A stretch of DNA of 64,000 nucleotides from Dickeya chrysanthemi NCPPB 402 (GCF_000406105.1 NZ_CM001974.1:171050-235049); one strand, 5' to 3'. Positions 38,702 to 49,440 are shown, counted from the stretch's first letter. Notes: a model not told the origin generated them from the letters alone. A program made the numbers and translations.

Positions 38702-39832
38702 ATGATCCCTTTTAACGCCCCCCCGGTAGTGGGATCGGAACTGGAGTATATGCAGGCGGCGATGCGTAGCGGCAAACTTAGCGGCGACGGCATGTTTACC
38801 CTCCGTTGTCAGCAGTGGCTGGAGCATTACTCGGGCAGTTGCAAAGTGCTGTTGACGCCTTCCTGTACCGCGTCGTTGGAAATGGCGGCGTTGTTGCTGA
38901 ATATCCAGCCCGGCGATGAAGTGATCATGCCGAGTTATACCTTTGTCTCCACCGCCAACGCCTTTGTGCTGCGTGGCGCCACCATTGTGTTTGTCGATAT
39001 CCGACCGGATACCCTCAATCTGGATGAAAACCGCATTGCAGCGGCGATTACGAACAAGACGCGTGCCATCGTCGTGGTGCATTACGCCGGTGTGGGCTGC
39101 GACATGAACGCCATTATGACGTTGGCGCAGCAACACGGGCTGTTTGTGGTGGAAGACGCCGCGCAGGGGATGATGTCGCACTATCAGGACCGGCCGTTGG
39201 GCGCTATCGGCCATATCGGTTGCTTTAGTTTCCATGAAACCAAGAATTACACCGCAGGCGGAGAAGGCGGCGCGACGCTGATCAACGACCCCGAGCTGGC
39301 GGCGCGGGCCGAGATCATCCGTGAGAAAGGCACCAACCGCAGCCAGTTCTTTCGTGGCCAGGCGGATAAGTACACCTGGCGCGATATCGGCTCCAGTTAT
39401 CTGATGGCGGATATTCAGGCGGCGTATCTGTGGGGGCAACTGGAGGCGGCGCAGCGCATCCATGACCGGCGTCTGGCGTTATGGCGACATTATGCGCACG
39501 CCTTCGCGCCGCTGGCGGCGTCGGGTCGCGTAACATTGCCGGTGATCCCGGCGGATTGCCGTCACAACGGTCATCTGTTTTTCCTGCGCCTGGGTAATGA
39601 AGCGGAGCGCTCGGCGTTTATCAGCCATATGAAAGCCGCGGACATACTAACAGTGTTTCACTACATTCCGTTGCACGCCAGCCCGGCGGGGCGGCGGTTT
39701 GGCCGCTTTGTCGGCGAAGACCGCCATACCACGCGGGAAAGCGAACGGCTGGTGCGCCTGCCGCTGTTCTACAACTTGTCTGATGCTGACCAGCGTACCG
39801 TCATCCATTCGGTGCTGAGTTTCTTTTCCTGA
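38702..39832 (+). CDS. wecE: dTDP-4-amino-4,6-dideoxygalactose transaminase
   Basis: A 376-residue DegT/DnrJ-family PLP aminotransferase that makes dTDP-fucosamine from the 4-keto-6-deoxy sugar. The PLP lysine is K181 in SFHETKNYTAGGEGGA; other landmarks are LLTPSCTASLEMAALLL and VVEDAAQG. The frame extends 25 codons upstream into wecD, but MIPFNAPPVVG gives the exact family length. Its stop shares one base with the wzxE start (TGATG). Confidence 0.96.
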   Translation: MIPFNAPPVVGSELEYMQAAMRSGKLSGDGMFTLRCQQWLEHYSGSCKVLLTPSCTASLEMAALLLNIQPGDEVIMPSYTFVSTANAFVLRGATIVFVDIRPDTLNLDENRIAAAITNKTRAIVVVHYAGVGCDMNAIMTLAQQHGLFVVEDAAQGMMSHYQDRPLGAIGHIGCFSFHETKNYTAGGEGGATLINDPELAARAEIIREKGTNRSQFFRGQADKYTWRDIGSSYLMADIQAAYLWGQLEAAQRIHDRRLALWRHYAHAFAPLAASGRVTLPVIPADCRHNGHLFFLRLGNEAERSAFISHMKAADILTVFHYIPLHASPAGRRFGRFVGEDRHTTRESERLVRLPLFYNLSDADQRTVIHSVLSFFS

Positions 39833-41082
39833 TGTCGCTGGCGCGGGCATCGCTGTGGACGGCGGCCTCCACACTGGTCAAAATCGGCGCGGGGCTGGTG
39901 GTCGTCAAACTGCTGGCGATGACGTTCGGCCCGGAAGGCGTGGGGCTGGCCGGTAACTACCGCCAGTTGATCACCGTACTGGGGGTGATGGCCGGCGCGG
40001 GCATCGCCAACGGCGTGACCCGGGCGGTGGCCGCCACACCGCCGGACCCAGACCGCCCCAATCCGCTGCTGGGAACGGCGGTATCACTGTCGATGGGGTT
40101 CTCGTTGTTGCTGGCGTTGTCGCTATGGTTGCTGTCTGCGCCGTTATCGCGCCTGCTGTTTGGTGATGATGCCTACCAACCGGTCATGCGGGCGCTGGCT
40201 TGTCTGCAACTGGGGATCGCGCTGGCCAGCCTGCTACTGGCGATACTGAAAGGGTATCGGGATGTGCAAGGCAATGCGCTGGCTGTGATAGCTGGCAGCC
40301 TGCTGGGTGCCGTGGCATATGGCGTGAGTTTCTGGCTCGGGGCTTATACCGGTGCGCTGGTGGGCCTGGCGCTGATGCCGGCGTTGGTGTGCGTGCCTGC
40401 GTTGGTACTGTTATTACGGCGAACGCCGCTATATTTGCGAGCACTCACACCGTTCTGGTCATGGCCGTTGGCGGCTCAGTTAACCCGGTTCAGCCTGATG
40501 ACGTTGATGACTGCCGTGACGCTGCCCGTCGGTTACGTAATGATGCGAAACCTGCTGGCCGCTCATTACACCTGGCAGGAGGTCGGGCTATGGCAGGGGA
40601 TGACGACCATTTCCGATGCCTGGCTGCAGTTTATTACCGCTTCGTTTACCGTTTATCTGCTGCCTGCGCTGGCGCGCCTGCAGGATAAAAATGCCGTCCG
40701 ATATGAGATTTTCAGCGCATTGCGGTGGGTGCTGCCGGTGGCGGCGCTGGTGGCCGCGGCGATTTGGCTGGCCCGCGATGTGGCGATTCATATCCTGTTT
40801 TCCGGCGCGTTTTCGTCCATGCGAGGGCTGTTTGCATGGCAACTGGCGGGTGATGTATTGAAAGTGGGTGCTTACGTTTTTGGTTATCTGGTGATCGCCA
40901 AAGCCTCGCTGCGGTTCTATGTGCTGGCGGAACTCAGTCAGTTTCTGCTGTTGACCGGGTTTGCCCGCTGGCTGATTCCATTGCATGGCGCGCTGGGCGC
41001 ATCGCAGGCGTATCTGGCAACCTATGCGGTCTATTTTTTGTTGTGTTGCGGCGTTTTCATGCTGTATTGCAGGCGAGCATGA
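39832..41082 (+). CDS. wzxE: ECA lipid III flippase
   Basis: A 416-residue polytopic membrane protein of the MOP/Wzx superfamily, about 12 helices, that flips the undecaprenyl-linked ECA trisaccharide to the periplasm. The N-terminal [20 protein letters not shown] segment and hydrophobic profile match WzxE. Start overlaps the wecE stop, and the end overlaps wecF by 4 bp (ATGA). Confidence 0.94.
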   Translation: MSLARASLWTAASTLVKIGAGLVVVKLLAMTFGPEGVGLAGNYRQLITVLGVMAGAGIANGVTRAVAATPPDPDRPNPLLGTAVSLSMGFSLLLALSLWLLSAPLSRLLFGDDAYQPVMRALACLQLGIALASLLLAILKGYRDVQGNALAVIAGSLLGAVAYGVSFWLGAYTGALVGLALMPALVCVPALVLLLRRTPLYLRALTPFWSWPLAAQLTRFSLMTLMTAVTLPVGYVMMRNLLAAHYTWQEVGLWQGMTTISDAWLQFITASFTVYLLPALARLQDKNAVRYEIFSALRWVLPVAALVAAAIWLARDVAIHILFSGAFSSMRGLFAWQLAGDVLKVGAYVFGYLVIAKASLRFYVLAELSQFLLLTGFARWLIPLHGALGASQAYLATYAVYFLLCCGVFMLYCRRA

Positions 41083-42164
41083 CCACACTTATTCATGTCC
41101 TGGGGGCGGACATACCCCACCATAATCAAACGGTGTTGCGTTTCTTTAATGACACGTTGGCGACGTCGCTGCCGTTGTATCAGGTCCGTCGGTTCATGGT
41201 CGTTTCGGCGGCGGAACTCTCCGTGCCGGCCTATCCGATGTTGCAGATAGCGCGTTTCGCTGACCAGAAAGCGCTGGCGCGTGCCGTGGTGGCGCAGGCA
41301 CGGGAAGATCGGTCAGTGCGTTTCTTTTTTCACGGCCAGTTTAACCCCTGGTTGTGGCTGGCGTTGCTGTGTGGCGGTATCCGCCCGACGCAGGCCTACT
41401 GGCATATCTGGGGCGCAGACCTGTATGAAGAAGCCCGTGGCTGGCGCTACCGCTGGTTTTACCGCCTGCGGCGACTGGCGCAACGACGGCTCGCTCGGGT
41501 GTTCGCCACGCGCGGCGATATCGATTATTTCCGGCGGCGTTATCCGGCCGCGGCGACATCGCAGCTCTATTTTCCCACCCGCATGGGCTCGTACGCGGCG
41601 AGTCCAGATGAAAAAGCGCCGGATGCGCCGCTGACTATTCTGGTCGGCAACTCCGGCGATCGCAGCAACCGTCATCTGGCGGCGCTTGACGCCATCCATC
41701 GTCAGTTTGGCATGCAGGTGTGGGTGATCGTGCCGATGGGTTACCCGGCCGGTAATCATGCCTACGTTGAGCAAGTATCGCAGCATGGGCTGGCGTTGTT
41801 CGGCGCTGAACGCTGCCGTGTCCTGCGTGAATCACTGGCGTTCGACGACTATCTGGCGTTGTTGCGCACTTGCGATCTGGGCTACTTCCTGTTTCACCGT
41901 CAGCAGGGGATCGGCACCTTGTGTTTGTTGATCCAACTGGGTGTGCCGTTCGTTATCAGCCGTCATAACCCGTTCCGGCAGGATTTGGCGGAACAGCGCT
42001 TGCCGGTGTTGCTGGGCGAGGAGAAGCTGAACGAAATCATGGTGCGTGATGCACGTGAACAACTGAGGCGGGTAGATACCCGGCAGATTGCGTTCTTTAG
42101 CCCCGGCTATGAATCAGGATGGCGACAGGCATTGGCGTTAGCAGCGGGAGACGACGATGACTGA
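41079..42164 (+). CDS. wecF: TDP-Fuc4NAc:lipid II Fuc4NAc transferase
   Basis: A 361-residue glycosyltransferase of the WecF (RffT) family that adds the third sugar of ECA. The N-terminus [20 protein letters not shown] matches E. coli Wec[16 protein letters not shown] lies in the second domain. The frame extends 12 codons further up, but the chosen ATG overlaps the wzxE stop and gives the family length. The end overlaps wzyE by 8 bp. Confidence 0.95.
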   Translation: MTTLIHVLGADIPHHNQTVLRFFNDTLATSLPLYQVRRFMVVSAAELSVPAYPMLQIARFADQKALARAVVAQAREDRSVRFFFHGQFNPWLWLALLCGGIRPTQAYWHIWGADLYEEARGWRYRWFYRLRRLAQRRLARVFATRGDIDYFRRRYPAAATSQLYFPTRMGSYAASPDEKAPDAPLTILVGNSGDRSNRHLAALDAIHRQFGMQVWVIVPMGYPAGNHAYVEQVSQHGLALFGAERCRVLRESLAFDDYLALLRTCDLGYFLFHRQQGIGTLCLLIQLGVPFVISRHNPFRQDLAEQRLPVLLGEEKLNEIMVRDAREQLRRVDTRQIAFFSPGYESGWRQALALAAGDDDD

Positions 42165-43485
42165 GTGGACGTTTTTCGGGTTGTGGCTGGTCTGGCTGTG
42201 TGGCGGCGGCGTGGTGCTGTGGCTGTGCGGATGCGAGTTTCGCCGCTGGCGTTTCAACTTCAACGTGCTGTTTTCGTTGCTGTACTTACTGACGTTCTAC
42301 TTCGGCTTTCCGTTGACCGCCGTGCTGATATTTCGTTTTGGCGTGGAGACGGCCTCACCGCTGAATTTGTTATTGGCGCTGCTGTCCGCCACGGCATTTT
42401 ATGTCATCTATTATGTCAGCTATCACACCCGGCTACGGCCGGTGCCGCCGGCATCGCGTCCGTTGCCGCTGACTATGACGCGGCTGGAAGCGCTTCTCAC
42501 CGGTGGGTTGCTGGCGCTGGTGGCGCTGACGACCGCAGCGGTGTTTTTTGCCAACAACGGCCTGTTGCTGTTCAAGCTCAGCTCCTACAGCCAGATCTTT
42601 TCTCGCGATATCGCCGGCGTCGCCCTGAAGCGCTTCTTCTATTTCTTTATTCCCGCCATGTTGATGTGGTATTTCCTGCACCAGACCCGACGTGCCTGGC
42701 TGATTTTCCTGTTGGCGACGGTCGCGTTTGGCGGGTTGACCTACCTGCTGGTGGGGGGGACTCGCGCCAATATCATCATCGCTTTCGCTCTGTTTCTGTT
42801 TATCGGCCTGCAACGCGGCTGGATTGCGCTGTGGATGCTGGCGGCGGCAGGCTGCGTCGGTATTGTGGCGATGTTCTGGCTGGCGCTCAAACGATACGGG
42901 CTGGATGTGCGCGGTGAGCAAGCGTTTTATACGTTCTTGTATTTAACGCGGGATACCTTTTCGCCGTGGGAAAATCTGGCGACGTTGTGGCAACATCTTG
43001 ACCAGATTACCTTGCAGGGTCTGGCACCCATCGTGCGGGATTTTTATGTCTTTATTCCCACCTGGCTGTGGCCGGAGCGGCCGCCGCTGGTGCTGAATAG
43101 CGCCAACTATTTCACCTGGGAAGTGCTGAATTACCATGCCGGGCTGGCGATATCGCCGACCTTGCTCGGCTCGTTGTTGATCATGGGCGGACCGCTGCTT
43201 ATCCCGCCGGGCGCCGTCGCGGTCGGGTTGCTCATCAGAGGGTTTGATAGCCTTTACCGTTACGGGCGGCAGGCGGAAAACCGTTATCTGTCGGCCGTAT
43301 TGCAGGCGTTCTGCTTTGGTGCGGTGTTCAATCTGATCGTGCTGGTGCGAGAAGGCGTCGATGCGTTTGTCTCGCGGGTGGTGTTTTTCTGTCTGATCTT
43401 CGCTGCCTGCCTGCTGGCGGCCAAGTTGTTGTACTGGCTGCTGTTGCGTGCCGGTGTGGTGGTGAGTCAAGGAGAAGTGGAATGA
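42157..43485 (+). CDS. wzyE: ECA polymerase WzyE
   Basis: A 442-residue integral membrane protein with about 11 helices that joins ECA repeat units in the periplasm. The sequence is highly hydrophobic and carries the conserved [18 protein letters not shown] loop and [14 protein letters not shown] segment. It overlaps wecF upstream and wecG downstream (ATGA), so the end of the cluster is translationally coupled. Confidence 0.95.
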   Translation: MTEWTFFGLWLVWLCGGGVVLWLCGCEFRRWRFNFNVLFSLLYLLTFYFGFPLTAVLIFRFGVETASPLNLLLALLSATAFYVIYYVSYHTRLRPVPPASRPLPLTMTRLEALLTGGLLALVALTTAAVFFANNGLLLFKLSSYSQIFSRDIAGVALKRFFYFFIPAMLMWYFLHQTRRAWLIFLLATVAFGGLTYLLVGGTRANIIIAFALFLFIGLQRGWIALWMLAAAGCVGIVAMFWLALKRYGLDVRGEQAFYTFLYLTRDTFSPWENLATLWQHLDQITLQGLAPIVRDFYVFIPTWLWPERPPLVLNSANYFTWEVLNYHAGLAISPTLLGSLLIMGGPLLIPPGAVAVGLLIRGFDSLYRYGRQAENRYLSAVLQAFCFGAVFNLIVLVREGVDAFVSRVVFFCLIFAACLLAAKLLYWLLLRAGVVVSQGEVE

Positions 43486-44216
43486 ATGATGTGCCGCAGT
43501 ACGCCATTCGCGGCATCCCGGTGCAGGGGTTTCGGGACCGGGAACAGTGTGTGTCGACGCTGTTTGCGGGCGGCTCGCCGCAGGCGGGAACGCTGATTGC
43601 CATCAATGCTGAAAAGGTGTTGGCTGCCGAGCACGATGCGACATTGCGTGAACTGATGGGACAGGAAGGGCACTGTAACTATGCCGACGGTATCAGCGTC
43701 GTGTGCTCTATTCGCCGCAAGTATCCGGGCGCGCAGGTGGAACGTATCGCCGGCGCTGACTTGTGGGAAGCGTTGATGCAGCGCGCCGGACAGATGGGAA
43801 CGCCGGTGTTTTTGCTGGGCGGCAAACCCGCGGTGCTGGCGGAAACCGAACGCAAGTTGCGCGAGCAGTGGCAGGTCAACATTGTGGGTGTGCAGGACGG
43901 TTATTTTGCGCCGGAACAGCGTCAGTCCGTTCTGGCGCGCGTACGTGACAGCGGCGCTCAACTGGTGACGGTGGCGCTGGGTTCGCCCCGGCAGGAGTTG
44001 CTGATACGTGATTGCCGCCAGCTATACCCTGATGCGCTCTATATGGGGGTGGGCGGCACCTATGATGTGTTTACCGGTCAGGTTAAGCGCGCCCCGCTGA
44101 CGTGGCAGCGTTATGGGGTGGAATGGCTGTATCGCTTGTTGACGCAACCCAGCCGTTTTCGCCGCCAACTCAAACTATTACGCTATCTGGCCTGGCATGT
44201 CGGCGGCAGACTTTAG
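43482..44216 (+). CDS. wecG: Lipopolysaccharide N-acetylmannosaminouronosyltransferase
   Basis: A 244-residue WecG/TagA-family glycosyltransferase (RffM) that transfers ManNAcA onto lipid I, the second step of ECA assembly. Typical blocks: [44 protein letters not shown] and [21 protein letters not shown]. Last gene of the ECA cluster; 287 bp of apparently empty sequence with small hairpins follows before thrP. Confidence 0.96.
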   Translation: MNDVPQYAIRGIPVQGFRDREQCVSTLFAGGSPQAGTLIAINAEKVLAAEHDATLRELMGQEGHCNYADGISVVCSIRRKYPGAQVERIAGADLWEALMQRAGQMGTPVFLLGGKPAVLAETERKLREQWQVNIVGVQDGYFAPEQRQSVLARVRDSGAQLVTVALGSPRQELLIRDCRQLYPDALYMGVGGTYDVFTGQVKRAPLTWQRYGVEWLYRLLTQPSRFRRQLKLLRYLAWHVGGRL

Positions 44217-44503
44217 GCTCGCCTTATCGCGATATCAACCTGGTTTTTTTCATACCGCCCCACTTTTTTCCCGGCTTTATCGTTGTGATCAAGATCTGTC
44301 CGCGCTGTTTATTTCATCATATTCAGGTACGGGAAAGGTAGGAATCCGGTTTGCATTGCGGTATCTTCTCGGCCGTTTTTTCGGTCGGGGAGCTGTTATG
44401 CCTTGCCGGGAGAGAGTCGGTATCCCCTTTAAAGCATGATGGGTATAAAACAATAACGCTTTTGATACCGGCGTAAAAAGGATCCATTGAAGACAGAGGT
44501 TAT

Positions 44504-45898
44504 ATGGCAAATACAGAAAAACAGGACAAGCTCCACCGTGGGCTGGAAGCGCGACATATCGAGCTTATCGCGCTGGGCGGCACCATTGGTGTGGGGTTGT
44601 TCATGGGAGCGGCAAGCGCCCTGAAATGGGCCGGGCCGTCCGTGCTGCTGGCCTATATCGTGGCGGGCGTTTTTGTGTTCTTTATTATGCGCTCGATGGG
44701 CGAAATGCTGTTTCTGGAGCCGGTAACCGGTTCGTTCGCGGTTTACGCCCACAATTACCTGAGCCCGTTCTTCGGCTATCTCACGGCCTGGGGGTACTGG
44801 TTCATGTGGATGGCGGTGGGGATTTCGGAAATTACCGCTATCGGCGTGTATGTACAGTACTGGTTCCCGACGCTACCGCAGTGGATACCGGCGATTGGCG
44901 CGGTGGCGCTGGTGGCTGCCGCTAATCTGGCTGCCGTTCGGTTGTACGGTGAAATTGAGTTCTGGTTCTCGATGATCAAGATCACCACCATTGTGGTGAT
45001 GATCGTGGTGGGTGTGGGCATTATTTTCTTTGGCATCGGCAATCACGGCCAGGCGACCGGGTTCACCAACCTGACCGAACATGGCGGCTTTCTGGCGGGC
45101 GGCTGGAAAGGGTTGTTGTTTGCGCTCTGTCTGGTAGTGGCGTCTTATCAGGGGGTAGAGCTGGTCGGTATTACCGCCGGTGAAGCGCGCAATCCGCAGG
45201 TGACGCTGAAACGGGCGATCAACAATATCCTGTGGCGTATTCTGATTTTCTATGTCGGCGCCATTTTCGTGATTGTGACCATTTTCCCGTGGAATGAAAT
45301 CGGCACGTCCGGCAGTCCGTTTGTGCTGACCTTTGCCAAAATCGGCATTACTGCCGCCGCCGGCATCATCAACTTCGTGGTGCTGACTGCGGCGTTGTCC
45401 GGTTGCAACAGCGGTATGTATAGCTGTGGGCGTATGCTCTATTCGCTGGCTAACAACCGCCAGTTGCCGGCGGCATTGGGCCGTGTAACGGCAGGCGGTG
45501 TGCCGGCCATCGGCGTCATGGTGTCGATTCTGTGCCTGGTGGCGGGTTCTGCATTGAACTACGTTATTCCTAACCCGGAAAAAGTGTTCGTGTACGTCTA
45601 CAGCGCCAGCGTATTGCCGGGCATGATTCCTTGGTTTGTGGTGCTGATCAGCCAGTTGCGTTTTCGCCAGCAACACCAGTCGGCGATTGCCGGCCATCCG
45701 TTCAAGTCCATTCTGTTCCCGTGGGTGAATTACCTGACGATGGCGTTTCTCCTCTGTGTGCTGGTCGGGATGTATATCAACGAAGACACGCGCATGTCGC
45801 TGGTGGTCGGCGGTATTTTCCTGGCGGCGGTCAGCCTGATTTATGTGGCGCTGGGGTTAGGTAAGAAACAGATGCAAATGCAGACCGAAGCAGAGTAA
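44504..45898 (+). CDS. thrP: APC-family amino acid permease, threonine/serine transporter ThrP (YifK)
   Basis: A 464-residue amino acid permease with 12 predicted helices. The N-terminus has the AAT-family signature [21 protein letters not shown] and [36 protein letters not shown] lies in the middle. The E. coli gene in the same place, between wecG and the argX tRNA cluster, is yifK, reported to carry threonine and serine. Specificity is inferred from position and similarity. Confidence 0.88.
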   Translation: MANTEKQDKLHRGLEARHIELIALGGTIGVGLFMGAASALKWAGPSVLLAYIVAGVFVFFIMRSMGEMLFLEPVTGSFAVYAHNYLSPFFGYLTAWGYWFMWMAVGISEITAIGVYVQYWFPTLPQWIPAIGAVALVAAANLAAVRLYGEIEFWFSMIKITTIVVMIVVGVGIIFFGIGNHGQATGFTNLTEHGGFLAGGWKGLLFALCLVVASYQGVELVGITAGEARNPQVTLKRAINNILWRILIFYVGAIFVIVTIFPWNEIGTSGSPFVLTFAKIGITAAAGIINFVVLTAALSGCNSGMYSCGRMLYSLANNRQLPAALGRVTAGGVPAIGVMVSILCLVAGSALNYVIPNPEKVFVYVYSASVLPGMIPWFVVLISQLRFRQQHQSAIAGHPFKSILFPWVNYLTMAFLLCVLVGMYINEDTRMSLVVGGIFLAAVSLIYVALGLGKKQMQMQTEAE

Positions 45899-45995
45899 TC
45901 GTGGCTGGCGGCGGGTGGTGACGGTGGATTGAAGCGGCTTTTGACCGTAAATGAGCAAAGCATAAGCAAACGCATCATTTCTGTGAAAAAAGCAC

Positions 45996-46024
45996 TGGAC
46001 AGCCCCCTATTAAATCCGTACTAT
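45996..46024 (+). promoter_or_regulatory. tRNA operon promoter
   Basis: A TGGACA -35 element (45996-46001), exact 17-bp spacer and TACTAT -10 (46019-46024), then a GC-rich CCCCACCCGC discriminator typical of stringently controlled stable-RNA promoters. The first tRNA starts 22 bp after the -10. Confidence 0.85.
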
Positions 46025-46045
46025 CCCCACCCGCAACGGCGCTAC

Positions 46046-46122
<77 letters not shown>

Positions 46123-46203
46123 TTAAGTTGGGCGCGGGAGCTGCGGAGGTACTTATTACCCCGTAAATCGAGTACCGGAATACGTAGTAAAGCAGTGGTA
46201 TAT

Positions 46204-46280
46204 GGTGGCTATAGCTCAGTTGGTAGAGCCCTGGATTGTGATTCCAGTTGTCGTGGGTTCGAGTCCCATTAGCCACCCCA
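46204..46280 (+). tRNA. hisR: tRNA-His (GTG anticodon)
   Basis: 77 nt including the encoded extra G at position -1 specific to tRNA-His; anticodon loop TTGTGAT, acceptor GTGGCTA/TAGCCAC, encoded CCA. Confidence 0.97.
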
Positions 46281-46299
46281 GTTTTAAAGTTTGTGACGC

Positions 46300-46385
46300 G
46301 CGAAGGTGGCGGAATTGGTAGACGCGCTAGCTTCAGGTGTTAGTGTCCTTAGGACGTGAGGGTTCAAGTCCCTCTCTTCGCACCA
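46300..46385 (+). tRNA. leuT: tRNA-Leu (CAG anticodon)
   Basis: 86-nt class II tRNA with a long variable arm (TGTCCTTAGGACG region), anticodon loop TTCAGGT, acceptor GCGAAGG/CTTCGC and encoded CCA. Confidence 0.95.
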
Positions 46386-46412
46386 CACAGACGATTAGCA
46401 TGACATCATGAT

Positions 46413-46489
46413 CGGCGAGTAGCGCAGCTTGGTAGCGCAACTGGTTTGGGACCAGTGGGTCGGAGGTTCGAATCCTCTCTCGCCGACCA
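46413..46489 (+). tRNA. proM: tRNA-Pro (TGG anticodon)
   Basis: 77 nt, acceptor CGGCGAG/CTCGCCG, anticodon loop TTTGGGA, TTCGAAT T-loop, encoded CCA. Last tRNA of the cluster, followed by a terminator. Confidence 0.96.
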
Positions 46490-46502
46490 TCCCATTCTTA
46501 AG

Positions 46503-46534
46503 AAACGGCAGTCCATACGGACTGCCGTTTTTTG
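46503..46534 (+). terminator. Terminator of the tRNA operon
   Basis: Perfect 12-bp stem AAACGGCAGTCC/GGACTGCCGTTT with an ATAC loop and a T-run, 13 bp after proM. Confidence 0.94.
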
Positions 46535-46582
46535 CTTTTAGCTCACGGTAAAAAACGTCGTGGTTGAGGCGAAACAAGTCAC

Positions 46583-47392
46583 TTATTCCGCTTTACTGTT
46601 TTCAAGCACCTTATCGCTACCGAAATATTTCTCTGCCAGCGCTTTTAGCTGACCATTCTGACGCAGTTCCTGTATTTGTTGGTTAAACTCCGCCAGTAAT
46701 TTGTTACCTTCCGTTGTCTTGGCGAACGGGAAGGAAACTTGTTCGTTTGAGATGGGGCTACCGACCAGTTTTAGCGGCAAGTGACGCTTGTTAATTTCTG
46801 CCAGCAGGATGGGGCGCGAGTTAACATAGCCCTGAACACGGTTATTGATAACATCATTAATGGCACCATCGCGGGTTTCATAGGTGCGAATGGTAACGTC
46901 ATTATTGGGGAAAGCGTTGCGCAGATTGGTGACATGAGTAGAACCCAGCACGCCAGATACCGTTTTACCTTTAAGATCATCCAGAGATTGAATGTCTTTG
47001 TTGTTAATACTGGTGACGACTTGCGATGCGTAGTTGAGATACGTGTTGGTGAAGTCGTATTTTTTCTGACGCTCGGTTGTTTTCACAAAATTATTGGCGA
47101 CAGTATCCAATTTTCCTGCTTCCAGTTGGCCCATCAGTCCGCTGAAATCAGCAGTGGTCCAGACTATCCGGTAACCCAGTTTATGGGCGATGGTTTCTGC
47201 CACTTCCACATCATAACCTACTAATGTGCCGTTCTCTTTATAAGAACCCGGAAAACTTTGACCTGTGGTGCCCACGCGTAGCACTTTATTCTGCGTCTCC
47301 GCACTCCTGTTGTTATCGCAGCCAACCAGCATTACGGCGGCAAGAAGAGGGAATAGTGCAGTACTGAGGTAGCGAGTCAATCGGGTTCTCAT
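46583..47392 (-). CDS. Orphan amino acid ABC transporter binding lipoprotein
   Basis: A 269-residue periplasmic solute-binding lipoprotein of the polar amino acid family (SBP family 3). The signal ends in a lipobox LVGC with lipidated C25. It is closely similar to the binding protein at 51355-52134: both share RIGxTGQSxPxSxK-type, VGYDVEVAETIA, TADFSGLMGQLEA, VTIRTYETRDGA and YVNSRPILLAEINKR blocks. It has no permease or ATPase gene beside it, so it may feed the importer encoded 5 kb away, giving that importer a second substrate range. Transcribed away from the dehydrogenase gene; ends about 50 bp from the tRNA terminator on the other strand. Confidence 0.85.
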   Translation of the reverse strand: MRTRLTRYLSTALFPLLAAVMLVGCDNNRSAETQNKVLRVGTTGQSFPGSYKENGTLVGYDVEVAETIAHKLGYRIVWTTADFSGLMGQLEAGKLDTVANNFVKTTERQKKYDFTNTYLNYASQVVTSINNKDIQSLDDLKGKTVSGVLGSTHVTNLRNAFPNNDVTIRTYETRDGAINDVINNRVQGYVNSRPILLAEINKRHLPLKLVGSPISNEQVSFPFAKTTEGNKLLAEFNQQIQELRQNGQLKALAEKYFGSDKVLENSKAE

Positions 47393-47695
47393 TATGTGAT
47401 TCCTGTATGAACATTCCTGGTTTGGATAGGGTCGGGTTTGATAGCGGTATCTGTCGCAACGTATTCATCAGCTCTGGGGTAATTACAGGTAAAAACAGTG
47501 GGATAAGCATTAAAAACGGTGATGGATCGTTGTTTGTAGAAGGGACTATATCATTCAAAATAAAGGAGAATTTATACCATCATATTATATCTTATCATTA
47601 TTTGAGTGGTTACAACGCGCAGACAGGATTTTACTATTGTGTTCTGTAGGCTGTGCGAATGGGTTGGTACAGCATAGAGACATCAAGGAACTGCT
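47393..47695. other. AT-rich divergent intergenic region
   Basis: A 303-bp spacer between the orphan binding protein and the dehydrogenase, with A/T-rich runs around 47540-47640. It must hold the two divergent promoters. Small open frames in it lack conserved features. No clear operator was recognised. Confidence 0.4.
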
Positions 47696-48769
47696 ATGTT
47701 TGCCATAAAATCCCCTGGGGTCTATCACCATCAGTCAGGTTTGCTGTCACGCATCGGTGAGTTAATTGCACCGTTTTCGGGTCGTATCGCGGTATTAACC
47801 AGCCCGCGAGCTTGGGATGCGGTGCAAAGTAGGCTGTCTGAGAGTTTGACGAAGGCTGACGTACAGTTTGCCGTGCATCTGTTGGAAGGTGAATGTACGC
47901 GCGATGCTATCGCATACCATCGGCATCAAATTGCCCAACAGGGCGTTCATTTTGTGCTGGGTGTCGGCGGTGGCCGAGTGATGGACTGCGCCAAAGCGGT
48001 TGCTGACGGATTGGACAACGGCCAGGTCGCGACTTTGCCGACGATTGCTGCCACCTGTGCTGCCTGGTCTCCTATCAGTATCTTGTATGATGAACGGGGC
48101 GGGCATCAGGGAACGCAGGTATTACAGCGTATGCCTGAGATGGTGCTGGTGGACAGTGATGTGATTGCCCGTAGCGGTGTGCGCTATTTGAAAGCAGGGA
48201 TCGTCGATGCCCTTGCCAAATGGTATGAGTTTCAACCCTATCTGGCGAAAAACAGCGATAATCTGGCGCTGAACCTCAAAATACAGGCGGCGGCGCTCGC
48301 GAAAGACACTTTTGTACAATGGGGCGAACAGGCTTTGCATGACAATGCAGAACAGCGGGTCACACGGGCATTGCAAAAGGTGATCGATGCCAATATTGCC
48401 TTGGCAGGACTGGCTAACAGTATGCGTGATGATTCACCTTCGCCTGGCGTCGCCCACGCGATTCATAATCGCATGACACACCTTCCTGAATTGCATGACT
48501 GGCTACACGGCGAGAAAGTAGGATACGGATTACGGGTACAGTCGCTGTTGGCGCGTGGCGACGGCTCGGTTGATCCCGATTTGCTGGCACACTTACAGCG
48601 TTATGATGCTCCCGCACGTTTACCGGCGTCGGAGGCGCGTTATGTCGAACTGGCAGAAACACTGTCTGAAACATTTAAATTTCCAGAGACGAGTGCCGCT
48701 TTGCTGCCATTTTCGCTCACACCAGAGACAATTCGGCACGCGGTGCTTGCGACGCAGTACAGCGCCTGA
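47696..48769 (+). CDS. Iron-containing alcohol dehydrogenase, GldA/HcxA-like
   Basis: A 357-residue member of the glycerol dehydrogenase-like family. The NAD-binding GVGGGRVMDCAKAVAD lies at about residues 91-106, and the metal ligands of the family are in place: D171 (AGIVDALAKWYE), H254 (AHAIHN) and H271 (LHGEKVGYG). The TIAATCAAWSPIS segment is almost the same as in E. coli HcxA (YbdH), which reduces 2-keto acids to hydroxy acids, so a hydroxycarboxylate dehydrogenase role is more likely than glycerol oxidation. Substrate is unknown. Upstream of the 2SC-type cluster and in the same direction, with the NTF2-like gene between. Confidence 0.75.
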   Translation: MFAIKSPGVYHHQSGLLSRIGELIAPFSGRIAVLTSPRAWDAVQSRLSESLTKADVQFAVHLLEGECTRDAIAYHRHQIAQQGVHFVLGVGGGRVMDCAKAVADGLDNGQVATLPTIAATCAAWSPISILYDERGGHQGTQVLQRMPEMVLVDSDVIARSGVRYLKAGIVDALAKWYEFQPYLAKNSDNLALNLKIQAAALAKDTFVQWGEQALHDNAEQRVTRALQKVIDANIALAGLANSMRDDSPSPGVAHAIHNRMTHLPELHDWLHGEKVGYGLRVQSLLARGDGSVDPDLLAHLQRYDAPARLPASEARYVELAETLSETFKFPETSAALLPFSLTPETIRHAVLATQYSA

Positions 48770-48847
48770 TTTGCTTTTCATCCCCGATTGGAGTATCTCT
48801 TTATTTGAATTTTTATTCACTTAAATTGCATTTAAATGGGGATTGAG

Positions 48848-49183
48848 ATGTCGATTATTGCGCCGGTAGAAAAACAGTTTGCTGCTTATAACGCCCATGA
48901 TTTGGCGGCTTTTTCCGCCTGTTTTCATGAGAACTTCCGGGCTTATCGCATGCCGTCGGAAAGTCCGTCCATAGTGGGGAAAGCCGCGTTGACGGCGTTT
49001 TATCGCGATCACCGTTTCAGTAATCCGGCACTGCGTGCTGAACTGGTGTCCCGTACGGTACTGGGTAACCAGGTTTTTGATCATGAAAAGATTTACGGCC
49101 TCAGCCCTGAGCCTGTCGAAAGTATCGCCGTGTTTGAAGTGAAAGACGGGTTGATTACGACGGCATGGTTCTACTTTGCCTAG
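48848..49183 (+). CDS. NTF2-like (SnoaL-type) small protein
   Basis: A 111-residue protein with the cone fold pattern of NTF2/SnoaL families: VEKQFAAYNAHDLAAFSACF at the start, a central IVGKAALTAFYRDH segment and a last strand FEVKDGLITTAWFYFA. Such proteins are steroid-isomerase-like enzymes or small ligand binders; no substrate can be assigned. The ATG at 48848 follows GGGGA and was preferred to the in-frame ATG at 48836. It lies 78 bp after the dehydrogenase and may share its transcript. Confidence 0.65.
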   Translation: MSIIAPVEKQFAAYNAHDLAAFSACFHENFRAYRMPSESPSIVGKAALTAFYRDHRFSNPALRAELVSRTVLGNQVFDHEKIYGLSPEPVESIAVFEVKDGLITTAWFYFA

Positions 49184-49290
49184 TCGCCGCTTAGTCGTCA
49201 TGTTCGCGGAGGCGCCATCATTGCGTAGTTATGCAGATGCTGTGGTTTCCGCCATGACCCGCCCGTCAATGTGGTTGCAAAATAAATAAT

Positions 49291-49306
49291 TGTGAGCGAA
49301 ATCATA
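49291..49306 (+). promoter_or_regulatory. CRP-like site upstream of the lyase operon
   Basis: TGTGA-N6-TCATA, matching nine of ten bases of the CRP consensus arms, 135 bp upstream of the lyase start. The 49184-49440 spacer also holds short repeats (GGCGG..ATATCGCC). Control by catabolite repression is suggested, not shown. Confidence 0.4.
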
Positions 49307-49440
49307 AAACAATAAAGCATATGTTAGATCGATCGGGTATATAGGCGGGAATATCGCCGGTGATATAGTCGCCAACAAACAACAGCGTCGTCTTGACCCG
49401 CCTCTCTTTCCCCCATTATTACAATGTAAACGAGTGAGTT

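Noticed and set aside
47407..47649. 80-codon frame between the orphan binding protein and the dehydrogenase
   Set aside because: No conserved features or ribosome binding site; lies in a divergent promoter region.
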